64,000 nt of DNA from JACVRW01 sp963733885 (GTDB lineage: Bacteria; Actinomycetota; Thermoleophilia; Solirubrobacterales; Thermoleophilaceae), in contig CAVTES010000011.1 in NCBI GenBank assembly GCA_963733885.1, positions 1 through 64,000 on the forward strand, read 5' to 3'. Shown in pieces: positions 19,606-28,114 of the stretch. Numbering within the stretch: position 1 is the stretch's first letter; each line of letters opens with the position of its first letter. The notes beneath the pieces are model-generated. The model saw only the letters and a program-made list of their open reading frames with translations, was not told where the DNA came from and made no database searches. A program made the position numbers and the translations under genes.

Positions 19606-19756
19606 TCATGTCGAGCGTACGCGCGTGCGCACACGGTCGGCCGGCTCCGCACCAGCCGACTCGGCCCACACATCGTCCGGGGCGTGCTTGTTGAAGAGCG
19701 CCTGGGCCATCTGGAAGCGCCCCGCGTTCTGGGCATACGAACAGCACGTACTTCAT
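19606..19756 (-). pseudogene. Truncated arsenate-reductase/low-MW phosphatase-like gene
   Basis: Starts MKYVLFVC at ATG 19756, the first strand and P-loop cysteine of low-molecular-weight phosphatase-type arsenate reductases. After one missing base it continues QNAGRFQMAQALFNKHAPDD and VWAESAGAEPADRVRTR, then a stop at 19606. The family P-loop should read CxQNAxRSQMA. Only about a third of a normal gene is left, so it is not functional. Confidence 0.7.
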
Positions 19757-19865
19757 CTGGTTCTCCGTCTCATCCCGCCAACACAAGCTTCTCCGCGCAT
19801 CGACCTGTTGCTGATCGTCGCGATCCGCAGTTGGGTCGTGACCCAGCCCGAGGATGGCGCCCGCT

Positions 19866-20191
19866 CATGGCTGACGGCCTTGCGTCACCCACGATCGCCC
19901 GCGTGCTCGAGCGGCCCGGCGAGCGCTGGACCCTCGAGGCGCTCGCGCGCGAGGTCCATCTCTTGCGCGCCACGCGCGCCGGTTCACGGAGACGGTCGGC
20001 GAGCCGCCGCTCGCCTACCTCGCTCGCTGGCGGATGCACCTCGCGGCGCAGCGGCTGAAGTACTCCTCAGACACGGTTGCAGCCATCGCCCAGGAGGTCG
20101 GCTACACGTCGGAGTACGCCTTCAACCGAGCCTTCGCCCGCCACCGCGGAACGCCACCCGGCCGTTACCGGCGCCTGGCGCAAGCCGCTTG
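19866..20191 (+). pseudogene. AraC-family regulator, C-terminal remnant
   Basis: The two helix-turn-helix units of an AraC regulator survive in pieces: ARVLERPGERWTLEALAREV in one frame, then PPLAYLARWRMHLAAQRLKY and TVAAIAQEVGYTSEYAFNRA with FARHRGTPPGRYRR in another, stop at 20189-20191. The sensor domain is absent. Two frameshifts lie near 19960-20000. It ends 35 bases before the tRNA-like sequence. Confidence 0.75.
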
Positions 20192-20225
20192 AGCCCGAGG
20201 CCCGCTGTCGCGGCGGCGGTACTCA

Positions 20226-20316
20226 GGCACCCAGGGAGATTCGAACTCCCACCGGCCCAACGGGCCACAAGGCCCTCAACCTGAACCGCGGGGGCTCCGC
20301 CGTGCCGGGGGGTGCG
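20226..20316 (-). tRNA. tRNA-Leu (GAG), degenerate
   Basis: The 3' half is that of an actinobacterial tRNA-Leu: anticodon loop TTGAGGG (anticodon GAG), a class-II long variable arm, T-arm GGGAG-TTCGAAT-CTCCC, and acceptor GGGTGCC. The 5' acceptor (CGCACCC) pairs at six of seven positions. The D-arm is poorly formed and the anticodon stem (TCAGG/CCTTG) has a mismatch, and the total of 91 nt is slightly long. It may be a pseudo-tRNA or carry a few indels. CCA is not encoded. Confidence 0.6.
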
Positions 20317-20352
20317 GATTCGTACGCGGCGACGCGCCCGAAGGAGCGGCGC

Positions 20353-20625
20353 TCAGTCGCTCAGTCCTGCCAGGCCACCAGCTCTGCGGATGGGTTGGGA
20401 AGGGACCCCGCGCCGGGAGCTCTCCGCGGAGGACTTGTCTGCCGCCGGCGCGGCGCGTGGGTGGGCGCTCGCGGTCGTTTCGGTGTCCTGGCGGTTCGGG
20501 GCGAGGCCGGTGGCGGCGAGCGCGATTGCGATGGCGCAGGCGATGGTGGTAGGTCGTCCGGGTCGTTGGGCGGCGAGCCGGCGCCGCAGGGTGGAGGGTG
20601 GCGGGTGCGAGTGTGCCGTTGTCAT
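20353..20625 (-). CDS. Small protein with one membrane segment
   Basis: A 90-residue ORF that I do not recognise. It has a basic proline-rich start (STLRRRLAAQRPGRP), one hydrophobic segment (TTIACAIAIALAATGLAP), and a polar, alanine- and serine-rich tail. It starts 12 bases after the stop of the 30-residue ORF, which itself follows the ferric-reductase-like gene, so all three may be cotranscribed. The ribosome site is weak, which lowers confidence. It could be a small exported or membrane-anchored partner of the reductase. Confidence 0.45.
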   Translation of the reverse strand: MTTAHSHPPPSTLRRRLAAQRPGRPTTIACAIAIALAATGLAPNRQDTETTASAHPRAAPAADKSSAESSRRGVPSQPIRRAGGLAGLSD

Positions 20626-20637
20626 CGTGTGTCGGGG

Positions 20638-20730
20638 TTAGGTGCTTTGCAGGGCAGCGAAGGCGACCGCGGCCAGCAGGCAGCAGAGCTCGATGGTCGC
20701 GGTCATCCAGCGGGTCTCGTCGTGATGCAC
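20638..20730 (-). CDS. 30-residue membrane peptide
   Basis: A short ORF from GTG 20730 with GGAGA six bases upstream. The sequence begins MHHDETRWMTATIE and continues with a single hydrophobic helix rich in Leu, Ala and Cys. It lies 17 bases after the stop of the ferric-reductase-like gene, in the same direction. Small membrane peptides like this often accompany membrane flavocytochromes, but no family is recognised. Confidence 0.45.
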   Translation of the reverse strand: MHHDETRWMTATIELCCLLAAVAFAALQST

Positions 20731-20747
20731 TGTGTTCTCCGTTTGGG

Positions 20748-22139
20748 TTAGACGGTCACGAACTGTTCTGCGTGGACATGCTCTGGGGCGACGCCGAGGC
20801 GTTCGAGGCCGGCGAGAGTCGCGGTCAGCATGGGCGGTGGGCCGCACACGAAGACGTCGGCGCGGGAAAGGTCTGGTGGCATGTGGCGGGCGAGCAGATC
20901 TGTGTCGATGAAGCCGGTCTCGCCCTGCCAGCCCGGCGGGGGCTCGGTCAGTACGTGCACGACTCGCAGGTCGAGCCGCTGCTGGAGCTGCTCGAGCTGC
21001 TCGCGGAAGGTGATGTCCAGCCAGCGCACGCTGCCGTAGACGAGCAAGTAGGGGCGTCGGTCGCCGTTGTCGGCGGCGGTTCTAAGCTGGCTGATGATCG
21101 GGGTGATGCCGATCCCGCCGGCGATCAGCGCGAACCGCTCGGCTTGGCGGCGGGGCCGGTAGGAGCCGTGCGGCCCGTCCAACAGCACCCGCGTGCCGGG
21201 CTGCAAATGGGCGGCCCGGCTGGTGAAGTCGCCATAGGCCTTGATCGTGAACGCCGGCCGCTTCGGACGGGTCGCGCTCGAGCTGTACGAGAAGGGATGC
21301 TCCACGAGCGCGTGGGGCGAGTTGGCCAGCTTCAGCCAGGCGAACTGGCCGGGCCGGAAGCGGTGGCCGCCATGGCCGGCGGCGCGCAGCGCAAGCGTGG
21401 TCGCGCCGCCGCGCTCCTTCTCGACCCGCTCAACCAGGTAGGGGCGGCGCGCCAGCCGGCGCGGACGCAACAGGCGTAGCTCCACGAGGGCGACGAGGCC
21501 CACGGCGGCCAGCCCACCGGCCAGCACGCCGGCCGGCCCCGCGGTCAGGTAGCGATCGACCCCGATGGCGTGCAGCAGGCCGAGCGCCAGCGCGGCGATC
21601 CCTAGCGCGTTGTGAAGCCCGCGCCAGCGCGCATAGCCAAGCCGCAACCGCCGGCGCAGCACGGAACTAACGATCAGCGCGGCCAGCGCCGTGCACGAGG
21701 CCAGCGCTGCCTGGGCGCGCCACGGCGCCCCGAGCGGATCGAACAGCGCCAGATTGGACGGATCGCCGACTACTACCAGCGCCACATGTGCCGCGATCGC
21801 CGCCACCAACACGTCGGCCATGTGCCGATGCAGGCGGATCGCCACATCCGCCCCCAACGGCCGGGCCACCACCCCCAGCCGCGCCGGCAAGGCCAACTGC
21901 AGCGCCAGCAGCGCCAGCGCCACTATCCCCAACGCCGAAGCCAGTTCGACGACGAAACCGCGCCCAGCCGGCGGCGAGCCCACCAACACCACTGCCAACG
22001 GCAGTACGACGGCCAAACAGCAGGCCGCGACCCAGACCCCCTTACCGCGAGCCCGATGCCCGGGCCGAGTGGCGCCGCGCCGCAGCCCGCCGAGCAGGTG
22101 CAAGGCCGTCCGGTCGCTGCGATCGATACTGGTGGTCAT
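20748..22139 (-). CDS. Ferric-reductase-like transmembrane flavoprotein
   Basis: A 463-residue membrane oxidoreductase. The N-terminal half has about six helices (VAACCLAVVLPLAVVLV, LGIVALALLALQLALPA, MADVLVAAIAAHVALVVV and others) with histidines in IRLHRHMAD and GLHNALG positioned like the heme ligands of the ferric-reductase domain (PF01794). The C-terminal half is an FAD/NAD(P) reductase: RFRPGQFAWLKL, HPFSYSS for FAD binding, LLDGPHGSY, the nucleotide loop AGGIGITPIISQL, and CGPPPML near the end. The ATG at 22139 has GGAGGA seven bases upstream; the reading from 22295 is too long. It probably moves electrons from NAD(P)H across the membrane. Confidence 0.9.
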   Translation of the reverse strand: MTTSIDRSDRTALHLLGGLRRGATRPGHRARGKGVWVAACCLAVVLPLAVVLVGSPPAGRGFVVELASALGIVALALLALQLALPARLGVVARPLGADVAIRLHRHMADVLVAAIAAHVALVVVGDPSNLALFDPLGAPWRAQAALASCTALAALIVSSVLRRRLRLGYARWRGLHNALGIAALALGLLHAIGVDRYLTAGPAGVLAGGLAAVGLVALVELRLLRPRRLARRPYLVERVEKERGGATTLALRAAGHGGHRFRPGQFAWLKLANSPHALVEHPFSYSSSATRPKRPAFTIKAYGDFTSRAAHLQPGTRVLLDGPHGSYRPRRQAERFALIAGGIGITPIISQLRTAADNGDRRPYLLVYGSVRWLDITFREQLEQLQQRLDLRVVHVLTEPPPGWQGETGFIDTDLLARHMPPDLSRADVFVCGPPPMLTATLAGLERLGVAPEHVHAEQFVTV

Positions 22140-22387
22140 GGGCCTTCCTCCGAGCGGTATGGACGCCGAAGAGGGTCCCGCAAGACGCGCGCAACCTGTA
22201 TGGGGGATTCCACGTAGCGCGCCCGCCCACTCGCTCTCGGTCGTGCCAGTCTCGGTCCGGGGGATGCGCGCTGGGCCATGGGGCCAACGACGCACGCAGG
22301 GCGAGGTCTATTCCGGCTCCGTGACAAAGCTCACACGCCGCGTGCGCCGGCCCGGCGCGGCGGCAGCTACGATCCGATCGCTCGGGC

Positions 22388-22543
22388 TGGCCCCTCGAGC
22401 GCGACCCGCTTGATCTCGAGACCAGCAATCCAGGTGTGTTCGTGGCCGGAGACGTCCGCCACGGGTCAGTCAAAAGGGCCGCCTCGGCCGTCGGTGACGG
22501 AGCACTGGCAGTCGCCCTCATCCATTCCCTTCGCCAGGTCTGA
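22388..22543 (+). pseudogene. C-terminal fragment of thioredoxin-reductase-like flavoprotein (copy 2)
   Basis: Frame 2 reads WPLERDPLDLETSNPGVFVA, GDVRHGSVKRAASAVGDGAL and ends HSLRQV at the stop 22541-22543. This is again only the last ~50 residues of a thioredoxin-reductase-like protein, with the FAD block ETSNPGVFVAGDVR intact. It lies downstream of the divergent ferric-reductase promoter. The sequence differs from the 9170-9364 fragment, so it is not a recent duplicate. Confidence 0.8.
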
Positions 22544-22855
22544 CGCGCACCGCAGTCGAAGCTTCGGGGGCAAGCTCGAGGCCCAGCCGTCTTGCGCCCA
22601 AGACTCGACGCGTCGGCGGCGGTGCGGATTGGCCGGTCACCAGCGCCGTAAGACCGATCGCTGTCCCGTTCGTACTCGCCTGGGCGGAGCTACGCCAGGA
22701 CGAGCTACGCGAGAACAGGCGTCGCGCCGCGCGCCGGTGAGACACTCCAGCCGACCGAGCCGCTCCGATGATTGGCCTGACCCCCGACATCACCCAGGCC
22801 CCCGTGATCCGCGACCGCGTTCTCCATCTCGGCTTCGGCGACGGCGCGGCGCTGG

Positions 22856-23254
22856 TCAGCTGGAGGCGCGGGCGTCCGTGACGGCGCACGGGATTTGGTC
22901 TGCCCGATCGAGGATCTCCGGGTCGCCGGTGATCAGTGTGGCGTTCTTCGCGGCGGCCGTCGCGATTGCGAAGCAGTCGGCGAGCGCGATCGGGTGCTCT
23001 GCCCTGAGCCCAGCGACGGCACGCATGCGGGCGACGCCGGGGAGCTCGGCGTTTACGAGCTCGCGCAGGCGGCCAAGCACGGCCTCTGCGTCTTGGGCCC
23101 CGTGCTGTCGTCGCACTTGGTACTCGATCTCGACGAGGTTGACCCAGCTGATCGTTGGGCGCCCAGAGTCGAGTGCTGCCTGGACGATCCCGGCCGCCGG
23201 TTCCTCTCCGTCGAGCCAGGCGAGCACGGCCCACGAGTCAAGGCAGGACTTCAC
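22856..23254 (-). CDS. vapC: PIN-domain toxin (VapC-like)
   Basis: A 132-residue PIN ribonuclease. The acidic residues that bind Mg are visible: D in CLDSWAVLAWL, E in NLVEIEYQV, D in IALADCFAIATA, and D in LITGDPEIL. It starts at ATG 23254, overlapping the stop of the upstream AbrB-type antitoxin by four bases (ATGA), the standard toxin-antitoxin layout. The RNA target cannot be told from the sequence. Confidence 0.9.
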   Translation of the reverse strand: MKSCLDSWAVLAWLDGEEPAAGIVQAALDSGRPTISWVNLVEIEYQVRRQHGAQDAEAVLGRLRELVNAELPGVARMRAVAGLRAEHPIALADCFAIATAAAKNATLITGDPEILDRADQIPCAVTDARASS

Positions 23255-23466
23255 CTGGGCTCGGCGGAGCGATCCTCCAGCAGCCTGCCGGCCATGCCGG
23301 TCCCGCGATAGCGTCCGCGGAGCTGCACCGGCCCGGCTTCGGCCCTGACCAGCACGCCATCCGGGCGCTCCTCAAACGCCACCGCCACGCCCGGCCCGAG
23401 ACCCTGGCGCTCACGCAGCGGCTTGGGGATCACGACTTGGCCCTTCGTGCCCACCCTGTGAGTCAT
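23251..23466 (-). CDS. AbrB/MazE-type antitoxin
   Basis: A 71-residue antitoxin with the swapped-hairpin DNA-binding fold: VGTKGQVVIPKPLRERQGLG is the signature of the SpoVT/AbrB family. The C-terminal tail (RYRGTGMAGRLLEDRSAEPR) would wrap the PIN toxin. The start is ATG 23466 because a TATACT promoter element lies just upstream and leaves no room for a longer protein. Confidence 0.9.
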   Translation of the reverse strand: MTHRVGTKGQVVIPKPLRERQGLGPGVAVAFEERPDGVLVRAEAGPVQLRGRYRGTGMAGRLLEDRSAEPR

Positions 23467-23474
23467 ACCAAGCC

Positions 23475-23480
23475 AGTATA
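23475..23480 (-). promoter_or_regulatory. -10 element for a leaderless antitoxin-toxin mRNA
   Basis: TATACT on the minus strand lies eight bases before the antitoxin ATG at 23466, so transcription would start at or within two bases of the start codon. There is no ribosome binding site. Leaderless mRNAs are common in actinobacteria. No clear -35 element was found. Confidence 0.55.
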
Positions 23481-23641
23481 ACCGCCGTGCGGTGAGACCA
23501 CCCGAGGTGAGAGAAGGTCGCCTCCTTGTCGTCCGCGCGGCAGCGGCGATTCCGACCCCGCCGCGCCTCATCGTCCACGCGCTTCGCGGAGCCGTCTCGG
23601 CCGCTTGCTCAGCCCGCCGCGGGGCGGAGTGGTGTCGCTCA

Positions 23642-24544
23642 TCACTGTGCCCTCGCCGTCGCGCCTTCCGGGGTGGGCCCTCCGATCCGCCCCAGCACTT
23701 CGAACACCGCCGCGATGTCGCGGCGCTCGTAGCCGAGCTCGGTCGCCCGTTCCAGCACCTCGTCCGCAGCGCCAGCGGAGGGCAGCGGCGCGTCGACCTC
23801 ACGCGCTGTCGCCAGCGCGAGGCCGATGTCCTTGTGCATGAGCCCGATGTTGAACCATGCCTCGTCGGGCAGGTCGAGGACGAGCGGAACGCGCGCGTTG
23901 AGCATCGGCGAGCCGATCGCGCTCTCTGACATCACGTTGGCCGCCAGCCGGCGGTCGATCCCCTCCCGTTCGGCGAGCAGCAGGCCCTCGGAGAAGGCGA
24001 GCATCTGCACCGCCAAGCTGATGTTGATGGCGAGCTTGAGGACGAGCCCCTGGCCGTTCCCGCCGATGCGCGTCGGTGTACCCAGCTCTCGCAGGATCGG
24101 CTCCACGCGCGTGTAAGCGTCCTCCTCGCCGCCGACCATGATTGTGAGTGTCCCGGCCTTCACCTGGGGCACGCTGCCGGACACGGGCGCGTCGAGCATC
24201 TGCGCCCCGCGCTCGCGCACCTGGGCCGCGAGCTCGCGACTCACGTCTGGGCTGACCGTGCTCATGTCCGCCCAGACGTTCCCTTCGCGCAGGCCGGTGA
24301 GCACGCCGTCCCGGCCCGACGCCACGGACTCGATCACGTCGTCGTTCGGAAGAGAGGTGAAGACCACATCACTTGCCTCGGCGATCTCGCGCGCCGTGTC
24401 ATGCCAGCGCACCCCTTTGTCCACCAGCGGCTGGGCACCCTCGTGGTCGCGGTCCATCCCGCATACGTCGTAGCCGGCGTCGAGCAATCGGGCGGCCATG
24501 TTGCCGCCCATGTGGCCGAGGCCGACGAAGCCGATGGTCTCCAT
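23642..24544 (-). CDS. NAD(P)-dependent beta-hydroxyacid dehydrogenase (3-hydroxyisobutyrate dehydrogenase family)
   Basis: A 300-residue enzyme oxidising a beta-hydroxyacid with NAD(P). The Rossmann loop is GFVGLGHMGGNMAARLLDAG. The substrate block DAPVSGSVPQVKAGTLTIMV and the catalytic lysine in GQGLVLKLAINIS are all intact, as is the helical C-terminal domain (HKDIGLALATAREVDAPLP). The exact substrate (3-hydroxyisobutyrate, tartronate semialdehyde, or another) cannot be told. It starts at ATG 24544, two bases after the aldo/keto reductase stop at 24547, so both form one operon with the reductase first. Confidence 0.92.
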   Translation of the reverse strand: METIGFVGLGHMGGNMAARLLDAGYDVCGMDRDHEGAQPLVDKGVRWHDTAREIAEASDVVFTSLPNDDVIESVASGRDGVLTGLREGNVWADMSTVSPDVSRELAAQVRERGAQMLDAPVSGSVPQVKAGTLTIMVGGEEDAYTRVEPILRELGTPTRIGGNGQGLVLKLAINISLAVQMLAFSEGLLLAEREGIDRRLAANVMSESAIGSPMLNARVPLVLDLPDEAWFNIGLMHKDIGLALATAREVDAPLPSAGAADEVLERATELGYERRDIAAVFEVLGRIGGPTPEGATARAQ

Positions 24545-24546
24545 CC

Positions 24547-25506
24547 CTATCCCTTCCCTTCGATCGTCGCGATGTCGTCGTCGTTGAGCTCGATGTTCGC
24601 CGCGGCCAGGATCGGGTCGACCTGGGAGGGTCGCCGGAAGCCGACGATCGCGCCGTCCACGGCGGGGTTGCCGAGCGTCCAGGCCACGGCGACCGCGCCC
24701 GCGCTGGTGTCATGGCGCACGGCAACCGTCTCGAGGCGCTCGACCAGCGCGAGATGGCGCGAGAGCTGCGGCTCCCGGAAGCGCGGATCGTGCTTGCGCC
24801 AGTCGTCGTCGGCGAGGCCCTCGATCCGCTCGCGGGTCATCTTCCCGGTCAGGAGGCCCGAGCCCATGGGCGAGTAGACGATCACACCCATCCCCTCGCG
24901 CTCGGCATACGGCAGGATCGACTCCTCGACGTCGCGCGCGACGAGCGAGTAGGGCGGCTGAAGCGTCTCGACCGGAGCGATCTGCTGGATGCGGCGGAGA
25001 TGCTCGACCGTGAAGTTGGACACGCCGATGTGGCCCACGAGGCCTTCGTCACGTAGCTCGACCAGCGTGGACCAGCCCTCCTCGATCTCGTCGTCGGGGA
25101 TCGGCCAGTGGAGCTGGTAGAGGTCGATCGCGTCGAGCCCCAGCCGTGAGAGGCTCCCTTCGAGCTCGCGCCGCAGCGAGTCGCGTCGGAGGCTCTGGAC
25201 CGTCGTCCGCCCGGGTCCCTCGGGCTGCCCGCCCTTCGTAAAGACGTAGGGACGCTCCTCGAGACCCGCCAGCGCACGTCCGACGACCGCTTCCGAGTGG
25301 CCGAAGCCGTACTGCGCCGCCGTGTCGATCCAGTTGACGCCAAGCGCGAGGGCGCGGTGGATCGCGGCAATCGATTCGTCATCGTCCTGCGAGCCCCAGC
25401 CCCAGTCGTAGCCACCGCCTCCGATCGCCCACGCGCCGAAACCGACGTGGGTGATCTCGAGGCCGGTTGCTCCCAGTTGCGTTGTCTTGAGTTGTGTTGT
25501 CTCCAT
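24547..25506 (-). CDS. Aldo/keto reductase
   Basis: A 319-residue NADPH-dependent carbonyl reductase with the TIM-barrel AKR fold. Catalytic tetrad positions: D and Y in NWIDTAAQYGFGHSE, K in YVFTKGG, H in LYQLHWPIP. GVSNF and the late SPMGSGLLTGK loop are typical of the YajO/Tas-like subgroup. It ends with an NADP-binding region (AIVGFRRPSQVDP). It is the first gene of an operon with the downstream hydroxyacid dehydrogenase; the pair could reduce and oxidise related metabolites, but the substrate is unknown. Confidence 0.92.
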   Translation of the reverse strand: METTQLKTTQLGATGLEITHVGFGAWAIGGGGYDWGWGSQDDDESIAAIHRALALGVNWIDTAAQYGFGHSEAVVGRALAGLEERPYVFTKGGQPEGPGRTTVQSLRRDSLRRELEGSLSRLGLDAIDLYQLHWPIPDDEIEEGWSTLVELRDEGLVGHIGVSNFTVEHLRRIQQIAPVETLQPPYSLVARDVEESILPYAEREGMGVIVYSPMGSGLLTGKMTRERIEGLADDDWRKHDPRFREPQLSRHLALVERLETVAVRHDTSAGAVAVAWTLGNPAVDGAIVGFRRPSQVDPILAAANIELNDDDIATIEGKG

Positions 25507-25540
25507 TCCTCAGAGGTTCCCGTGAACAGGGCTCTGGGTC

Positions 25541-25838
25541 ATCGACGCCAGCGCCCGTTTGGCATTAGGGCTATCCCCCATGCGCGGAGGCGCGCCACCA
25601 TCATTCCCGCGAAGAGGACAGTCGCCCAGCCCGTAAGGACCAGCTGCGGACGCGCGTGCTGGTACGTGATTGCCTGGCGCGCGCGGCCACCGATCCGTAG
25701 CGCTGAAAGCTGAGACTCCCCCGCCGTACGCTGCACCGCCGCCAGCGCGCACGAGTGCAGCTCCGCGTCACCCACGAGCGCCGCGTCGATGCGGTGCGGC
25801 ACCGGATCGCCGAGCGCGAGCGTATAGCGGATGACGGA
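25541..25838 (-). pseudogene. C-terminal fragment of an unidentified membrane protein
   Basis: An open frame begins abruptly at about 25838 with YTLALGDPVPHRIDAALVGD and continues GDAELHSCALAAVQRTAGES to a hydrophobic segment (LTGWATVLFAGMMVARL) and a stop at 25539-25541. It joins the LuxR-type remnant without a start of its own, so it is the tail of another broken gene. The family is not recognised. Confidence 0.4.
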
Positions 25839-26600
25839 ATGTCACACGCTCTCCGATCGCCAGCAACCCATCCGTTGCCGCGTAACTGCGGAGACCGAAA
25901 TCTCGAGTAGCTCGGAGGCCCGCAGCAGCAGAAGCGGATCGCCGATCGGCTCAGCCGCTGCAACGAGCACGAACATCCGCGTTTCCTCGGGAAGCGTCTT
26001 GAGTCGCCGGATGTAGCTCTCCTCGATCCGCCCTGAGAGGGCATGAGCCCCGACTACTCCGAACCCGCCGGCCAGCTGTGTGGCCGTCAGCCCGTGCGGC
26101 AGCTCGAGCAACGCCAGCGGATTCCCACGTGTCTCCGCGAATCCGGTCGCGCACGCGCTCGTCCAATTTGAACCGCACTGCCGAGCCCAGCAGCGCGCGG
26201 GCGTCGCCATTGCGCAAGCCGCTCCCCAACCCGACCAGAAACCGGTCTGGCGCAGGGCCCGAGCTGAATCCGAACACGATCTCCAGGGCCTGACGTTGCG
26301 GGGCGAGCAGCGGCTCGAGGCGATCGAGCAGCGGTGCGCACAGCTGATGCAGACTGGCATAGGCCAGCTCCATCTCCGACTCCACCCCCACCGCCCGGAC
26401 GACCGTGAGGTCCGACGCCGACGCGATCAAGTACTCCAGCAGCGCCGTCTTCCCGATCCCAGCCTCGCCCCGCAGCACCAGCGACCGGCTCTCGCCGCGG
26501 CGGATCGCCGAGACCACGTCGTCCAGCAGTGCGCACTCGCTCCCCCGGCCGCGCAAGACGGTGCGCCCGGCCGGTCCGCGAAAACGGCTCCCATCGGCAA
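25839..26600 (-). pseudogene. LuxR-family AAA regulator, N-terminal ATPase fragment
   Basis: The start of a large LAL-type (AAA ATPase plus LuxR) regulator: VLRGRGSECALLDDVVSAIR, Walker A LRGEAGIGKTALLEYLIA, and SEMELAYASLHQLCAPLLDR. After frameshifts near 26135 and 25880 it continues NPLALLELPHGLTATQLAGG, RIEESYIRRLKTLPEETRMF, LLLLRASELLEIS and ERVTFRHPLYAR. The rest of the protein, including the helix-turn-helix, has been lost at about 25838. Intact family members are near 900 residues. Confidence 0.8.
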
Positions 26601-26793
26601 CGACTGATCGGAACCCACACGCCTCACAGTGTCGATCTCAAGCGGTCCCAGCAGGAATGGCCGATCGCCCGGAACCGTCAACTTCGCGACAGCCGCTTGG
26701 TCTTGCGCTGTTCGTCTTAGATCGCTTTCCGCAAGCTCACTCGTCCTTCCGACGTCCTCGAGATCCTCGAGGAGTAAGAGATCAGTGCGTCTG

Positions 26794-28008
26794 TTAGCGC
26801 AGTGAGCTGAATGCAGCCCGCACCTCGGTGGAGAAGAGCTCCGGCTCCTCCCAGGCGGCGAAGTGGCCGCCCCTGTCGACCTCGTTGAAGTAGGCGAGGT
26901 CGGGGTAGACCGCCTCGACCCAGCTGCGCGGGGAAGCCCAGATCTCGCCGGGGAACGCGGTGAAGCCGACTGGCACGGTGACCGCCGGAGGAGCCTGGCC
27001 GCTCGCAAGCGATGCGGCCAGCGCTCGTGCGTCCTCCCAGTACGACCGGGCCGCCGACGCTGCGGTGCCGGTCAGCCAGTACAGCGTGATGTCGTCGACG
27101 ATGGTGTCCCGGGTGAGCTTGCCCACGGGCTCCCCATCGACGAACGCGCGGGAGATCTTGTAGTAACTGTCCGTGTCGTGGTCGAGCAGCCAGGCCGCCA
27201 GCGCGACGGGTGAATCCAGCAGGGAGTAGCCGATCGTCTGCGGCCGCGTTGCCATCTCGAGGAAGTAGCCGAAACCGTCTTCCCTGAATGTCGCGACCGC
27301 CGCGGCCGCTGCGCGTTCCTGTTCGGATTCCTTGGGCAGCTGATCGCCGACCGCGAGTACCGCCGTAAGCAGGTTCAGGTGGTAGCCGACCAAACCCTCG
27401 ACCGCCTGGCGGCCCATCAGGTCCGTGACGAGGGCACCCACGTCGCCGCCCTGGGCGACGTAGCGGGTGTAGCCGAGGCGGTGCATCAGCTCCGCCCACG
27501 CGCGTGCGGTGCGGCTGGCGTCCCAGCCGAGCTCGGCGGGCTCGCCGGAGAACCCGTAACCGGGCAGTGACGGCAGCACCAGGTGGAATGCGTCCTCGGC
27601 GCGTCCGCCGTGAGCGGTCGGGTCGGTCAGTGGGCTGACGGTCTCCAGCAGCTCGATGACCGAGCCGGGCCAGCCATGCGTCATGATCAGCGGCAACGCG
27701 TCCTCATGCCGCGACCTGACGTGGATGAAGTGGATCTCGACCCCGTCGATCTCGGTCGTGAACTGCGGCAGCGCGTTCAGTCTCGCCTCGCACTTGCGCC
27801 AGTCGTAGTCGGTCGTCCAGTAGCGGGCGAGCGCCTGCAGCGTCGCCAGCTGCACGCCCTGGGAGCGGTCTGCAACGAGCTCTTTAGAAGGCCAGCGCGT
27901 CGCCTCGATCCGGCGTCGCAGCTCAGCAAGCTCCCCTTCTGGAATCTCGACCTGAAAAGGACGTACGTCGGTGCCGGTCCCGGCGGCAGTACCCATGGCT
28001 GAGCTCAT
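26794..28008 (-). CDS. Epoxide hydrolase (EHN-type alpha/beta hydrolase)
   Basis: A 404-residue epoxide hydrolase. The N-terminal EHN domain is visible (FQVEIPEGELAELRRRIEAT with RWPS), then the alpha/beta hydrolase core with LIMTHGWPGSVIELLE for the oxyanion hole, the nucleophile Asp in YVAQGGDVGALVTD, and the histidine in DRGGHFAAWEEPELF. WLLDHDTDSYYKISRAFVDG is the cap region with ring-opening tyrosines. It would convert an epoxide to a diol. The start at ATG 28008 is preceded by AAAGGAGATT. It stands alone; nothing close explains the substrate. Confidence 0.92.
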   Translation of the reverse strand: MSSAMGTAAGTGTDVRPFQVEIPEGELAELRRRIEATRWPSKELVADRSQGVQLATLQALARYWTTDYDWRKCEARLNALPQFTTEIDGVEIHFIHVRSRHEDALPLIMTHGWPGSVIELLETVSPLTDPTAHGGRAEDAFHLVLPSLPGYGFSGEPAELGWDASRTARAWAELMHRLGYTRYVAQGGDVGALVTDLMGRQAVEGLVGYHLNLLTAVLAVGDQLPKESEQERAAAAAVATFREDGFGYFLEMATRPQTIGYSLLDSPVALAAWLLDHDTDSYYKISRAFVDGEPVGKLTRDTIVDDITLYWLTGTAASAARSYWEDARALAASLASGQAPPAVTVPVGFTAFPGEIWASPRSWVEAVYPDLAYFNEVDRGGHFAAWEEPELFSTEVRAAFSSLR

Positions 28009-28114
28009 GTGAATCTCCTTTCACAACCTCACGGCGTTTGGTGACGCCAACACGCCTGCTCCGTCTCGTCTGCCCGTCGCGCCCGCGGAGGCCCTGGTCT
28101 ACCCCCTGGTCTGC

